From Zizania palustris (taxonomy: Eukaryota; Streptophyta; Magnoliopsida; Poales; Poaceae), in the NCBI GenBank assembly GCA_019279435.1, contig JAAALK010000086.1, forward strand, positions 4,154,001-4,218,000: 64,000 nucleotides of DNA, read 5' to 3'. Shown one piece after another: positions 1 to 8,783 of the stretch; positions within the stretch are counted from its first letter, which is position 1; each line of letters opens with the position of its first letter. The notes beneath the pieces were generated by a model. The model was not told the DNA's origin, did no database searches, and worked only from the letters and a program-made list of their open reading frames with translations. The position numbers and the translations under genes are program-made.

Positions 1-122
1 GCCTCTGCACTCGCCGAGCTAGATCCATGCGCGAGGACTAGGCGCGGGGGCCTTCAGCCATCCCCACGCCCAATCCTCGCTCACTGCTCACCTTCCATGT
101 GTACTCAAGTGCGGTGTGCCAG

Positions 123-360
123 TGTCAAGGACACTATTGTCTAAGACAGTGATGCCCTTGCTACGTAGTTTGTAGCTCCGGCGAGTGGGGGCGCCGGGGT
201 TGGTACCTGGTTGCCCAATGGTGAAGAGAGGGGACTTAGGGAGGAAGAAGAAGTAGGGGAGAGATTTGGAACTCAGATCTTTCTTATTTTCCATAGAGCC
301 AATTACATCTCCATTTATAGTCATCAGGCCTGCTAACAAGTTTCTAATATATTTTTAACA
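123..360 (-). repeat. 3' LTR of the Reina-like element
   Basis: This 238-bp repeat begins TG and ends CA on both strands and matches 4772-4996 closely, with a few scattered substitutions. It ends next to the polypurine tract at 361, which makes it the 3' LTR of a minus-strand element. Confidence 0.85.
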
Positions 361-386
361 AACTCTCTCCCTCTCTCAGCTTCCCT
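361..386 (-). promoter_or_regulatory. Polypurine tract of the Reina-like element
   Basis: On the plus strand this is a run of C and T; on the minus strand it is a G/A tract directly before the TG of the 3' LTR. That is the expected place for the plus-strand DNA primer of an LTR retrotransposon. Confidence 0.7.
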
Positions 387-387
387 C

Positions 388-873
388 TCAAGCTATCATG
401 CCGCCTCCTGGCTGTGCCTTAGGCCAACGCTGATAGTGCCTCCCCCACATGACATCACTCCCTCCCTCGATGAGCAGCTCATCCTCGAGCTGGTAGTCCA
501 GGTAGTGATCCATGAAATTGTCAGCGTCTTCCCATGTTACTGACGCAGCAGACTCGCCCTTCCAGTGCACAAGTAGTTGTTGAATGCCCCAGGCCAAGCG
601 AGAACACGCCACATGCTCTGGTTCTAGAATCATAACACCATGGTGGATCTGGGGAAGAGCTGATGGCGCAGATGGCAGTGTTTCGACAAAACGCTTCAGG
701 AGTCCCACATGGAACACATCATGGAGGCAAGTGCGTGGAGGGAGCTCCAACTGATAAGCAATGGTGTTGATGACAACCACAATGCGAAATGATCCATAGA
801 ATCTAGGTCGCAGCTTTCCGGATGGTGTTGCATGAAGCGATGCAGTAGCTCGATGGTGCAAACGGAGCCACAC
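388..873 (-). pseudogene. Integrase C-terminus with chromodomain (Reina-like)
   Basis: Last coding segment of the element's pol. The early part reads like the GPY/F-type end of integrase (KLRPRFYGSFRIV, LPPRTCLHDVFHVGLLK). It is followed by a chromodomain-like stretch (QLLVHWKGESAASVTWED) near residues 98-120, with the W-x-G and V-T-W-E-D pattern of plant chromoviruses. In chromoviruses this domain is thought to steer integration to marked chromatin. It overlaps the preceding integrase fragment in another frame, so pol is frameshifted here. Confidence 0.8.
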
Positions 874-1277
874 CTAGTCACCCACCACAAAGCAAACATC
901 CTTGTGAAGCTTGTCATAGTGTTGCTTGTAGATGGACTGGGCCTGTTCGAGGTGGAGCTGAACATCGGCAAGCAATCATCTCGTTCTGCCATGTTCTTTG
1001 CGATCGCCGCAACACGTGTCTCGCCCGCCTCATAAGAATGAATGGAGGGTGGATCTCGGCCATAGACCACCCAAAATGGTGTTTCACGGAGTGTATACTG
1101 ATAAGAAGTATTGTAGATACATTCTGCCCAGGGAAGCCAATGCAGCCACTGACGCGGTCGATCACCCATGAAGCATTGGAGATACATGATGATAACTTTG
1201 TTTGCTGCCTCAGTTTGTCCATTGGACTGTGGGTGAAATGCTGATGACATGTGCAGTTTGGCGCCAATGAGATGCAT
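696..1277 (-). pseudogene. Integrase core, second part (Reina-like)
   Basis: Fragment holding the end of the integrase catalytic core. The motif SSAFHPQSNGQTEAANKV includes the glutamate expected as the last residue of the D,D-35-E triad. The familiar 'P-F-x-x-V-Y-G-R-D-P' stretch follows (TPFWVVYGRDPPSI). The frame is separated from the upstream integrase fragment by a break near 1280 and overlaps the chromodomain frame downstream. Confidence 0.8.
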
Positions 1278-1286
1278 TAACTCCCG

Positions 1287-1940
1287 CTAGAAAATAGAGG
1301 TGAAAACCAGATCGCGATCCGACACCATGGGCTGGGGACCACCATGAAGACGCACGATTTTCGCAAAGAACACCTGTGCCACGGGCTCCGCTGTGTACGG
1401 GTGTGTGAGGGGAATGAAGTGACAATATTTGTTGAAGAAGTCCACCATGGTGAGGATCACTAACTTCCCACCCACGCGCGGCAGCGCCTCGATGAAGTCA
1501 AGTCCGACATCCGACCAGACAGCCGTAGGCACTGGTAGTGGTAAAAGTAAACCCGCTGGGTGTAGATGATCAGTCTTATAGCATTGGCATGTGATGCAAG
1601 CACGAACAAAGTCCTGGATGACACGACGTAGATTGGGAGAATGGCAATCATGATGTAAACAATGCAAGGTCCTCTGGACTCCTTCGTGGCCATTGTCATG
1701 TACAACCGAGATGAGCTCGTGTAGCAAAGGTGACGCTAGCGGAACATAAATACAGCCGTTGAAAGTCACCAATCCATCCAAGAGGGACCATGAAGGAGAG
1801 CGTTGGCCTGCTGCAATTTCATCCTTAAGCGCCACCAGACTGGGATCAGTGGCATGCACCTGTCTCAGACGGTCGGTGAAAATGAAACCCAGATTGGAGA
1901 TAGCATGAAGAATGGGCTCATCCGTGTCCCGCCTAGACAA
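1287..1940 (-). pseudogene. Integrase zinc-binding domain and first part of core (Reina-like)
   Basis: Contains an HHCC zinc-binding region (the H of VVHDNGHEG, a second H in the same motif, then ACITCQCYK). The start of the catalytic core follows, with the first aspartate in SDVGLDFIEALP and the second in MVSDRDLVFTSIF. The next fragment (696-1277) supplies the rest of the core. Lost frame continuity shows it is not functional. Confidence 0.82.
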
Positions 1941-2530
1941 GGCGTCGCCACTGTATTGAAGCTACCCGCCTTGTACTCCACTGAGAAATCGAACCCAAGT
2001 AACTTGCCCACCCAATGATGTTGCGGTATGGTGGCGAGTCGCTGATCGAGCAAGAACTGAAGGCTGAAATGATCTGTACGCACCAGGAAACATCGACCCC
2101 ATAGATATGATTGTTAGTGACGAATGGCCATGACCAAACCAATGAGTTCACGCTCCTATACTGGCAAGGACTGATGCCGAGGTGCAGCGGCCCGACTGAA
2201 GAATGCTAGCGGATGCTAATCCTAGATCAAAACAGCACCGGACCCATGTGTTGAAGCAACACACTCAACAATAAAAGGCTGACCAAAATTAGGCAATGCG
2301 AGCACGGGCACCATAGTGACAACAACTTTGAGCGCTATAAATGTCGCCTCGGCCTCGACAGTCCAAGAAAATCCCTCCCAACGAAGAAGAGCAGTCAAGG
2401 GTGTCGCAATCGTGCCAAACTCCTTGATGAACTTGCGGTAGTAGCCTGCCAAGCCGAGGAACCCACGTACAACCCACACCGAACATGTAACGGGACAATC
2501 CGTGACGACCTGAACCTTGGCCGGATCCAT
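1865..2530 (-). pseudogene. RNase H region (Reina-like), two frames
   Basis: The segment at 2222-2530 reads through the connection between reverse transcriptase and RNase H (VRGFLGLAGYYRKFIKEFG, then FTWTV-like FSWTVEAEATF and VECVASTHGSGAVLI). The segment at 1865-2083 holds the familiar MRTDHFSLQFLLDQRL and PQHHWVGKLLGFDFSVEYK stretch of gypsy RNase H. Frame breaks separate the two, around 2085-2220. Confidence 0.8.
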
Positions 2531-2745
2531 GGCGACACTAGAGTTGGAAATGACATGGCCGTGATATCATATGGAACCTATGCCAAAATCACACTTCGAT
2601 CGCTTGACAAAGAGGTGGTGCTAGAGAAAAACGTTGAGGATGGCCCGAACATGACGAAGGTGATCAGTCAATGTCATGTTGTATATAAGTATGTCATCGA
2701 AGAATACAAGGACGAATCGTCGAATAAATGGCCGCAAGATGTCAT

Positions 2746-3264
2746 TCATAAGCGTCTGAATGTCACCGGTGCGTTGCACACCCCGAACGGCATCACTAGG
2801 TACTCGTAGAGGCCATCATGTGTGCGAAATGCGGTCTTGGCAATATCCTCGGGGTGCATGTGTATCTGATGGTAGCTCGAGCACAGATCGAGCTTAGAAA
2901 AGAAGCGTGCACCATGGAGCTCGTCAAGGAGCTCGTCCACCAATGGAATCGGGTACACATCCTTGATTGTAATTGTGTTCAAGACATGATAGTCGACGCA
3001 AAAGCACCAAGTATCATCTGCCTTCCGCATGAGCAGCACTGGTGAAGAGAAAGATGACGAGCTCGTGCGGATGATCCCTTGATCTAGCATTGCGGCACAT
3101 TGACGCTCCAACTCATCCTTGTGTGCTGCAGGATACCAGTATGGTCGTACGACCAATGGTACAGATCCTGGAATGAGTGTGATACCATGATTGCGAGCGC
3201 GAGGCGGCGACATGCCCTTGGGCTCAGTAAAAACCTCAACGAATGCGTCAAACAGGGCTAGCAT
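2746..3264 (-). pseudogene. Reverse transcriptase, N-terminal half (Reina-like)
   Basis: Clear gypsy reverse transcriptase: RPYWYPAAHKDELERQ, the MLDQGIIRTSSSSFSSPVLL block, FCVDYHVLN, the FFSKLDLCSSYHQI block and the MPFGVCNAPVTF block. The conserved aspartate of the 'SKLDL' motif is present. The frame ends just after the MPFG block, before the YxDD motif, so this copy is truncated by a frame break near 2746. Confidence 0.85.
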
Positions 3265-3455
3265 AAGATCATCACTCGTGCATGCCCAAAGCGTCAGACT
3301 AGTAGGACCTGCCTTGCCATGCTAACAAACCCAGTGATCTCTACGCCAAAATGACACGGTAAGTGCGCCAAAATCCCAGAGAATCGGGCCCAACAAGGTG
3401 AGCCACTGGTCCCGAGCACCATATCATAGCTGGCGAGGGGCAGCGCAAAAAAATC

Positions 3456-3920
3456 TCATGTAAATCGCTCGCCATCAATAGAGAAGGGTGTGCCCCTGAA
3501 AACTCCTAGACATGGAACCCAATCACCATTTTCCACCGTAACATGAAGCTTGCCTCCTAGTCGCAACTGTAGATACGTACGACTGACAACCTCATCGGCG
3601 ACAAAATTATGCGTCGATCTCGAATCGAGCAGAGCGAGAAGCACAATGCCATCAAACAACACGCACACTTGCATGGTCTCGCCGGTATGAATCCCGATAA
3701 TCACATGTACCGAAATTTGAGGCTCATCAGTTGTGTGGCCATCTGACTCAGTATCTTCATCGTCATCATCAAAAGCCAACTCAAGGAGGAAGATACGCTG
3801 GCAAACATGATTATGTCCTTGGCTGAATTTTTCATTGCAATTGAAACACAGTCCAAGCCAACGACGCTCTTCCATTTCTTCCTGGGACAACTGCTTAATC
3901 TGTCGTCCTTCTCCTGCCAC
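3456..3920 (-). pseudogene. Zinc knuckle and aspartic protease (Reina-like)
   Basis: A zinc-knuckle-like motif (CFNCNEKFSQGHNHVC) lies near residues 25-40. A retroviral-type protease follows near residues 100-115 with the sequence LLDSRSTHNFVADE. The catalytic triplet should be D-S-G; here the glycine codon has become an arginine codon (AGA, one G-to-A change from GGA). The protease is therefore expected to be inactive. Confidence 0.8.
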
Positions 3921-4082
3921 CAGTGGCTATGGGTTACCCATCGCTGGGGAAACCAGAGGCTGTTGTGGAGGCATTGACAAAATGCCCTTCTGGTGCACTT
4001 GGCGATGCGCTGGCATGGCAACCGCTGCACATCGATCGCGCAATTCCAGCTTCCGGGCTAGGCTCATTGCCATAGCAAGGGA

Positions 4083-4769
4083 TTATGGATTGAGGATCTC
4101 CACATCAAGGCTCAAGGGAGGAAGAAGACCCATTGTGAAGAGCTGGACCTTTTGGACTTCCGTGAGTGCACCTGCCCTGGGCAGTAGAGCCTCAAAGCGA
4201 TCCTGATATTCGATGACCGGCCCTGTTCGTCTGCACGCCACGAGCTCGCCAAGTGGATTAGAGCACAATGGCGGGCCGAATCTGATGTTGAGCAACTCGA
4301 CAAAGCGCTTCCATGGTGGAGTTCCCTCGTCGCTCTGGATTTGCATAAACCATAGTTGAGCACCCGCTTCCATGTTATAGGATGCCATCCATACCTTCTA
4401 TTCTTCGACAATACGTTGCTGCCGAAAGTATGATTCACAACGATTAATGAATGCCAAAGGATCAAACCGGCAGTCGAACCTGGGAAAATCCATCTTCTGA
4501 AAGCGAGGTGGTCGCTCTGTGTTGTGCTCACCGCCATGCACGCCCCTAAGTCGTGACAATGATGAATCAGTGGTGCGGTGCTCAAGAGTATCAATTTTGG
4601 ACTGCAGCGTCTCCACTGATGCAGTCAATTTGGCGATTAGTACCACCAGATTAGCTGTAGTAGGTTTTGCCATTATCGGGGATGCAGAAGAACTCATGAC
4701 AAGGAGCAGAGTGTAAGATGATGTAGACCTTGTCGGCGCACCGGTGGAACGCCTAGAAGCTGATACCAA
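4083..4769 (-). pseudogene. gag capsid region (Reina-like)
   Basis: Two reading frames, 4398-4769 and 4083-4388, together cover gag. The first has a coiled-coil-like stretch (VVLIAKLTASVETLQSKIDT) and the PRFQKMDFPRFDC lead-in. The second has the core of the retrotransposon gag family (AGAQLWFMQIQSDEG, then FVELLNIRFGPP and EYQDRFEALL). A stop near 4395 divides them. Confidence 0.75.
4757..4768 (-). promoter_or_regulatory. Primer binding site, initiator Met-tRNA type
   Basis: On the minus strand this reads TGGTATCAGCTTC, three bases downstream of the CA end of the 5' LTR. The first nine bases match the 3' end of plant initiator Met-tRNA in complement, the usual primer for chromoviruses. Confidence 0.75.
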
Positions 4770-4771
4770 GT

Positions 4772-4996
4772 TGTCAAGGACATTATTATCTAAGACAGTG
4801 ATGCCCTTGCTACGTAGTTCGTAACTTCGGCGAGTGGGGGCGCCGGGGTTGGTTCCCAGTTACCCAATGGTGAAGAGAGGGGACTTAGGGAGGAAGAAGA
4901 AGTAGGGGAGAGATTTGGAACTTAGATCTTTCTTATTTTCCATAGAGCCAATTACATCTCCATTTATAGCCATCAGGCCTTCTAACAACTTTCTAA
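4772..4996 (-). repeat. 5' LTR of the Reina-like element, outer end lost
   Basis: This matches 123-346 but stops matching at about 4996. The last 14 or so bases that would complete the 238-bp LTR are replaced by other sequence. The inner end (CA on the minus strand) is next to the primer site. Confidence 0.8.
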
Positions 4997-5837
4997 CCGT
5001 CGCAGATAGTGCACCCCACATGACAACCAGTCTTCGCGCCTAACCGTCGCTTGACCACACCGATGCAACCATCTACCATGACCGCCCTCTTAACCACCCA
5101 TCACCCATCACCGAAGCTCAGCCTACATATTGAAGAACTATTTCCCCTCACCCCTCATCCTAAGAGCCTCAGAAGGCAAGGGCCGACAGCGGAGGTGCAT
5201 TGTGTGGATTGGGATTTCTATTGTTAGGTCAGTTCTCTGTGCGATTCTAGGACCGGCCGTCGTGTGTCATGGTGGATAATCTCTGATGAATTATTGGTTA
5301 CTGCCCTTGGGTTAGCTCTGAAAGTTTGTGCCTTTGTGTTTTCTGCAATATCCAGTAAACAATGTATTACTTCTGGTTCATGTATTTGGGTTGGCTTTTT
5401 TGTCAATGATTGCTAATACCATTGATATTAGTCTTTCCTCATGTTGTAGTTTTTTCTGCCAACTTATTTAAGTTAGCTTTTGGTGTTCTCATCAAGGTAG
5501 TTTATCTTTTGCTATTTGTTATGAATTGCATGGCCTTTGGGTTCTGCTTTGAATACTTGGTAAGGGACTATCGTGCAACATGTAGATTAATGTGTTGAGC
5601 TAATGATTCTGGAGTTGCTTAGTTATCCATTTTCATAAGTTGTGATACTTCTGTTTTGTTTCTGGAATTTCTTTGGGCATGGAATTCTACTCTGAAATAG
5701 AGGCTTGTCAATTCTGTCAATAGAACTAAATAGAATAGATAGAGGGTAAGATGCAGTCTGCAACCCCAAATCTTTAGCCAAAAGAACACTGATACCATCT
5801 GTGTTGGTTCTGGATTGCAAACAACCAAACGGTTTCA
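4997..5837. other. Unassigned spacer between Reina-like element and Helitron
   Basis: About 840 bases without a recognisable gene. The first 30 bases resemble the end of the Reina-like internal region (see findings). From about 5400 the plus strand is T-rich and resembles intron or UTR sequence. It may be the 5' part of the broken Helitron or host DNA; I could not find a Helitron 5' terminus here. Confidence 0.4.
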
Positions 5838-5941
5838 TGCTTGGACCTGGCCAAACACCACAAGATCGTCCTAATCTTTTTGTGCGAGTATTTAAAGCCA
5901 AGCTAGAGGATCTCAAATTTCAGCTATTTCATAATCATATC
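5838..5941 (+). pseudogene. Helitron Rep fragment upstream of the insertion
   Basis: The reading frame contains GPGQTPQDRPNLFVRVFKAK and then LEDLKFQLFHNHI, which matches the 'PGQ-x-x-QDRPDL' and 'RVF-x-AKLE-LK' block just before the HUH endonuclease motif in plant Helitron Rep proteins. The frame stops at the target duplication of the Tat-type element; the next Rep residues continue at 17409. The residues before 5838 do not look like Rep, so the left side is truncated or rearranged. Confidence 0.8.
5937..5941. repeat. Target site duplication ATATC (partner at 17409-17413)
   Basis: ATATC directly precedes the TG of the left LTR at 5942 and directly follows the CA of the right LTR at 17408. 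The match is perfect over five bases, as expected for Ty3/gypsy integration. Confidence 0.95.
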
Positions 5942-6436
5942 TGTTGGGGGAAAATATCTCATCTTCGGGGTTATTGCCAAAGCAGCATGAAGACAGTCAA
6001 CCAGTTCGAAGATTGTCCGAAGACCATCTTCGAAGATGCCCAGAACCTGGTTCGAAGCCCGAAGACAGACACTGGTTCGAAGTATGTCTTCGAACCAAAG
6101 CCCTTCAGGATCTTTTCTGCCAGCTAAGATGGAAGAATTATCTTCTATCTTATTAGATTAGTCTTTTACCATTTTAGCCCTATTAAGGAAAACGAATAGT
6201 TTCCTTAATGTCGGTTGTAATAGAGGGGTAAATAGGTCTTTTCCTTAATGTTTAAGCCTATAAATACCCCCCATTTCACCCTGTAATAGGGACCGGATAC
6301 AAGTGATTCAATACACACTTTCGAACTATTCTAAGCTATTATCCTTTCGGAGGCTTAGAACAGTTTGCTTCACAAACATTTCGTTTGTTAGTTTCTTTTC
6401 TACAGAAACCTGTTAGCGTAATCTTTTACGCCAACA
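5942..6436 (+). repeat. 5' LTR of the young Tat-type element
   Basis: 495 bp, TGTTGG at the start and CCAACA at the end. The first 150 bases hold a dense cluster of TTCGAAG, CTTCGAA and CCGAAG motifs, many of them palindromic. A TATA box lies at 6259. It is almost identical to 16914-17408. Confidence 0.95.
6259..6266 (+). promoter_or_regulatory. TATA box in the 5' LTR
   Basis: TATAAATA in the middle of the LTR, the expected place for the promoter of the genomic RNA. The same sequence is at 17231-17238 in the 3' LTR. Confidence 0.7.
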
Positions 6437-6438
6437 GT

Positions 6439-6456
6439 TGGCGCCGTCCGTGGGGA
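6439..6456 (+). promoter_or_regulatory. Primer binding site of the young Tat-type element
   Basis: TGGCGCCGTCCGTGGGGA begins two bases after the LTR. The TGGCGCCG start is typical of plant Tat-type elements and is commonly read as an Asp-tRNA-type site; the exact tRNA is not certain from sequence alone. Confidence 0.75.
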
Positions 6457-6498
6457 ACTTAGTTCAAAAAACTTCGTTCTCTACCAATTTCTTACATC

Positions 6499-8598
6499 AT
6501 GCCTCCTAAGCGGAGCGCACCTCGCAATCCTACTCGGAGGTCCTCTCGGATCTCCGGAGAGATACCCTTCGACACAGTCGAAGTCGGAGGGTCTTCGACT
6601 ATCCCTCCACCTCAAACTCCGCAAGGGGCTTCTATCCCTCGAGGATACGAAACCTCTCCGCCAACCCCTTCCATACTCCGACCGCCCGGAGCCACTCCGC
6701 CACCCTCCATTCCGATTCGAACTGATCATACCAGTTCTCAAGACCCGGAAGGTCCTTCCGGAGGAGATGAAGATAGCCTTGGAGATATGGCCACTCAAAT
6801 GGCCAACCTTCAAGATGAGGTAGCGAGGTGGCGACAAGAGGCTGCGAACAGGCTTTGCTCTCAAGCCACCCCAGCTATCCCCGAAGTGCCCGAAGACGAC
6901 GATCTTGGTTATCCCGAAGCCCCGGAGAACGCTTCTTACGACAATGAATCTCCGTTGCATCCTGAGCTGCAGAAGGTTCGCTTCGATCCGAAGTTCAAAA
7001 CCTCGAAGCTCTCCAAGTATGCCGGAGACGAAGATCCTAGTGAGTTTGCACGTTCTTATGCCCTAGCGATTGAGGCTAGTGGCGGAGACAGAGAAACTAT
7101 GGCGAAGTGCTTCCCGTTAGCTCTTCAAGGAGTGGCGTTGAGATGGTTCTGGTCTTTAAAGCCAAGATCAATCATTTCGTGGTCACAGTTGAAGAGGAAG
7201 TTTATAAGTAACTTTCAGGGCACCTTCGTGCCTCCCATGTCAACAGGAAGCCTTTTCCAAGTGAAACAGCTCCCCGGAGAAACATTGAGGCAGTACTTCA
7301 AGCGCTTCGCTCACACGAAGTCGCAAATTCGGGGGCTGTCCACATCCTCGGTGGTTGATGCGGCTCGGGAAGGCGTCAGTCATAAAGGCCTTCTGGATAA
7401 ATTGCATCGGAAGAGCATCACCACAGTATCACAGCTGATATCGTACTTCGAGGAGTATGCAAGATCAGAAGAAGGTTGGCTTCGGAGGACTACTGCTACT
7501 TCGACAATATTGCAAGAAGTTAAAGCAGAGGTGAAGACTTCGGCACAGCCGCAAGAACCAGTCTTCGAAGTGCAACATGATCGAAGAAGAGGGCAAAAGC
7601 ACCCTCGCTCTGAAGTTTTGAACATTGCACCCCCACAGAAGTTTGCACCAAGAGCTCCACAGTCTGCGGGGAACAAGTCCAGCGGCTGGAGGCCGCCAGG
7701 GAAAACGGCTGGCAAGGGCCAGACCCTTTTTTGCTGTATACATGGAGAGAATCGAAGCCATGCAACTGACACTTGCAAGGCTATCCTTACCCTAAGGGGA
7801 GAATACTTGGAAAGAACTTCGGGTCGAGGTAGTACCGACCGAAGTCCAGCAGCAGCAGTGCGCCCGGAGCCGGTCCAGGCTGTGGCGCGGATAGAAAATT
7901 TTGATGCTGCAAGGCACCCTCCGGTGGCCAATGTTATGCCACCTCCGAAGCAAGAGGAAGGGCAAGATAGAGGGAAGAGAGTAGTTCTCCCTATCTCCGG
8001 AGGAGGTACCCTCGGAAGCATGTCCAAGAGACAGCGAAGAGAGTACGTTCGAGAAGTAGGCCACATTGGGACTTCGTCATCTGCAGCTGCAATGCCGGAG
8101 TGGTCTCATGTTCCAATATCTTTCTCTGCGGAGGATGCAGCTGGTATCAAGTTCCCGCATGCAGATCCATTGGTTATTACTGCTGATATTGCAGGGACTG
8201 AAGTCCGAAGGGTGCTAATTGACGGAGGTAGCTCGGCAGATATCATATTTGTACAAGCCTTCGATCAGTTATGCATTTCCCGGAAGCATCTCCTCCCAGC
8301 GGCTCGTCCTCTGCAAGGCTTCGCAGGACCTCCGCTTGATGCACTTGGCCAGATAGGCCTGGAAGTAACCTTCGGAGAAGGTTTACTAGCCCGAACTGAA
8401 GAAGTTATCTTTGATGTGGTAGATGCCCCGTATGCTTATAATGTCATCTTCGGACGAGGCATGTTGAATCAGTTCGGATGCTGTGGCGCATCACAACTAC
8501 TTGTGCATGAAGATGCCCACACAATCAGGAGTCCTGACAATCTTCGGAGATCAAGCCATGGCTCGGAGGGCAGAATATGGTCACGGTCCTCCTCTTGA
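6499..8598 (+). CDS. gag-protease polyprotein (Tat-type)
   Basis: A 699-residue frame starting 63 bases after the 5' LTR. The N-terminus is proline- and serine-rich. Near residues 195-280 is the gag core (ALQGVALRWFWSLKP, then LKRKFISNF and LRQYFKRFAHTKSQI). A CCHC-like motif of the Tat type follows (CCIHGENRSHATDTC). The aspartic protease is near residue 570 (VLIDGGSSADIIF), with the D-G-G triad intact. The frame loses the expected sequence near 8475-8505 and ends at a stop at 8598, before the end of the protease-to-RT linker, so a one- or two-base shift is likely there. The protein would build the particle and cleave the polyprotein. Confidence 0.9.
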   Translation: MPPKRSAPRNPTRRSSRISGEIPFDTVEVGGSSTIPPPQTPQGASIPRGYETSPPTPSILRPPGATPPPSIPIRTDHTSSQDPEGPSGGDEDSLGDMATQMANLQDEVARWRQEAANRLCSQATPAIPEVPEDDDLGYPEAPENASYDNESPLHPELQKVRFDPKFKTSKLSKYAGDEDPSEFARSYALAIEASGGDRETMAKCFPLALQGVALRWFWSLKPRSIISWSQLKRKFISNFQGTFVPPMSTGSLFQVKQLPGETLRQYFKRFAHTKSQIRGLSTSSVVDAAREGVSHKGLLDKLHRKSITTVSQLISYFEEYARSEEGWLRRTTATSTILQEVKAEVKTSAQPQEPVFEVQHDRRRGQKHPRSEVLNIAPPQKFAPRAPQSAGNKSSGWRPPGKTAGKGQTLFCCIHGENRSHATDTCKAILTLRGEYLERTSGRGSTDRSPAAAVRPEPVQAVARIENFDAARHPPVANVMPPPKQEEGQDRGKRVVLPISGGGTLGSMSKRQRREYVREVGHIGTSSSAAAMPEWSHVPISFSAEDAAGIKFPHADPLVITADIAGTEVRRVLIDGGSSADIIFVQAFDQLCISRKHLLPAARPLQGFAGPPLDALGQIGLEVTFGEGLLARTEEVIFDVVDAPYAYNVIFGRGMLNQFGCCGASQLLVHEDAHTIRSPDNLRRSSHGSEGRIWSRSSS

Positions 8599-8783
8599 TC
8601 CGAGGCAAGTAAACAAGTGTTCAAAATGATGAAGAAATTTTTTCAGCCTCTTCCGAAGCTTCGAAGAAGTCATTTCCAAGACCAAGTCCCGAAGGAGAGA
8701 TTGCAACGAAGATCATTGTTAAAGATGGTAAAGAATACACTTTTCAATTTGGTAAAGATTTACCTCCTGAAGTTGCAACTTCC

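Larger units (their letters stand above)
123..4996 (-). mobile_element. Ty3/gypsy chromovirus, Reina-like, decayed
   Basis: Compact LTR retrotransposon on the minus strand. The 3' LTR lies at 123-360 and the 5' LTR at 4772-4996, with an initiator-Met-tRNA-type primer site beside the 5' LTR and a purine-rich tract beside the 3' LTR. Between them, in order on the minus strand, are remains of gag, zinc knuckle, protease, reverse transcriptase, RNase H, integrase and a C-terminal chromodomain. The short LTRs (about 240 bp), total length near 4.9 kb and the chromodomain fit the Reina clade of plant chromoviruses. The coding region is split by many frameshifts and stops, so it cannot move on its own. 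The outer edge of the 5' LTR is missing, so no target duplication can be read. Clade assignment is inference. Confidence 0.85.

Noticed and set aside
5780..5805. Primer-site-like TGATACCATC next to TGTGTTGG
   Set aside because: It could mark an LTR end, but recognisable Helitron Rep sequence starts within about 35 bases and no LTR copy is present.
5410..5916. Two short frames, one hydrophobic (5410-5598, plus) and one on the minus strand (5623-5916)
   Set aside because: They have no recognisable domain, and the second overlaps the Rep fragment on the other strand.
7380..8066. Long minus-strand frames opposite gag
   Set aside because: They mirror the sense gag frame and look like shadows of its codon bias, not like the antisense gene at 12822-16464.
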